64,000 nucleotides of DNA from Cryobacterium sp. MP_M3 (GTDB lineage: Bacteria; Actinomycetota; Actinomycetes; Actinomycetales; Microbacteriaceae): assembly GCF_015752155.1 (NCBI RefSeq), contig NZ_JADOVI010000003.1, forward strand, positions 62,001 through 126,000, written 5' to 3'. The notes below the pieces were generated by a model. That model was not told the origin of the DNA and did not search any database. It worked only from the letters and a program-made list of their open reading frames with translations. Both the position numbers and the translations under genes were made by a program. Positions 63,845 to 64,000 of this stretch are shown here, one piece after another. Numbering within the stretch: the first letter of the stretch is position 1; every line of letters begins with the position of its first letter.

Positions 63845-64000
63845 TCAGGGGTACAGGCCGCGGAGCAGGTGGGCCTCGGCCACGCGTTCGACCGCGAGCA
63901 CGGTCGCGGCGGCGCGCAGGGAGAGGTCCCGGGCTGCGGCGTACTCGACGACCTGCTGCCAGGCGCCGAGCATCCGTTCTTCGAGCTTGTGCTCGACCTC
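63845..64000 (-). CDS. Glu/Leu/Phe/Val dehydrogenase, C-terminal part (runs off the window)
   Basis: The last 51 residues of a protein on the minus strand end ...LEERMLGAWQQVVEYAAARDLSLRAAATVLAVERVAEAHLLRGLYP. This is the typical C-terminus of actinobacterial glutamate/leucine dehydrogenase-family proteins. It lies 71 bp upstream of gabD in the same direction and may feed or consume ammonia/2-oxo acids in the same amine catabolic cluster. The rest lies beyond position 64000. Confidence 0.8.
   Translation of the reverse strand, partial: EVEHKLEERMLGAWQQVVEYAAARDLSLRAAATVLAVERVAEAHLLRGLYP

Overview
The window is one continuous stretch of high-GC actinobacterial chromosome. Protein sequences (alternative ValRS, putrescine oxidase, FCD-type GntR, DUF4031/DUF4233 proteins), ATGA operon overlaps, TANNNT -10 boxes placed six to eight bases before start codons (leaderless mRNAs) and a mycothiol-type nitroreductase homologue all suggest Microbacteriaceae, perhaps a Cryobacterium/Leifsonia-like genus. 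That placement is inference from gene content; no rRNA is present. I saw no prophage, insertion sequence, integrase or CRISPR array.

The backbone follows the order known from Mycobacterium tuberculosis Rv2439c-Rv2470. From left to right: proA (cut by the window edge), two tandem proB copies, obg, rpmA, rplU (minus strand); DUF4031 gene; rne/rng; a VKOR gene and a PLDc_N gene (plus); ndk, DUF4233, folC and ileS (minus) behind an isoleucine T-box; valS (plus); clpX, clpP2, clpP1 and tig with tRNA-Pro (minus) and a divergent tRNA-Gly; an Fpg/Nei glycosylase gene, rpiB and the Rv2466c-like gene (minus); pepN, an mscS-type gene and a truncated haemoglobin gene (plus).

Accessory blocks are inserted in this backbone. 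At 15.1-20.3 kb there is a four-gene peptide/nickel-type ABC importer with a fused double ATPase. At 23.5-32.5 kb there are a rifampin ADP-ribosyltransferase (arr), an isocitrate lyase/PEP mutase family protein, a methyltransferase - acyl-adenylate ligase - thiolase operon of unknown product, an M3 oligopeptidase, and ACC deaminase with a GntR regulator. At 37.4-45.8 kb there are small hypothetical genes, YigZ, VOC, a DLH-like hydrolase, L-lactate dehydrogenase, a two-component system, an amidohydrolase and a PaiB-like flavin protein. At 48.1-54.4 kb there are two MFS transporters, a zinc-ribbon SDR and a tandem pair of unrecognised paralogous proteins. At 59.1-64.0 kb there are a flavoprotein dehydrogenase and a putative polyamine catabolic cluster (putrescine oxidase, succinate-semialdehyde dehydrogenase, end of a glutamate dehydrogenase-family gene).

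The most useful second-look items are the tandem paralogue pair with internal repeats (52.9-54.4 kb), the duplicated proB, the thiolase that has Ser in place of its second catalytic Cys, the SDR that lacks the usual Tyr, two related 62-64 bp intergenic palindromes, and a leaderless four-codon uORF coupled by ATGA to the M3 peptidase start. None of these is proven to be a new system; each has a stated check.
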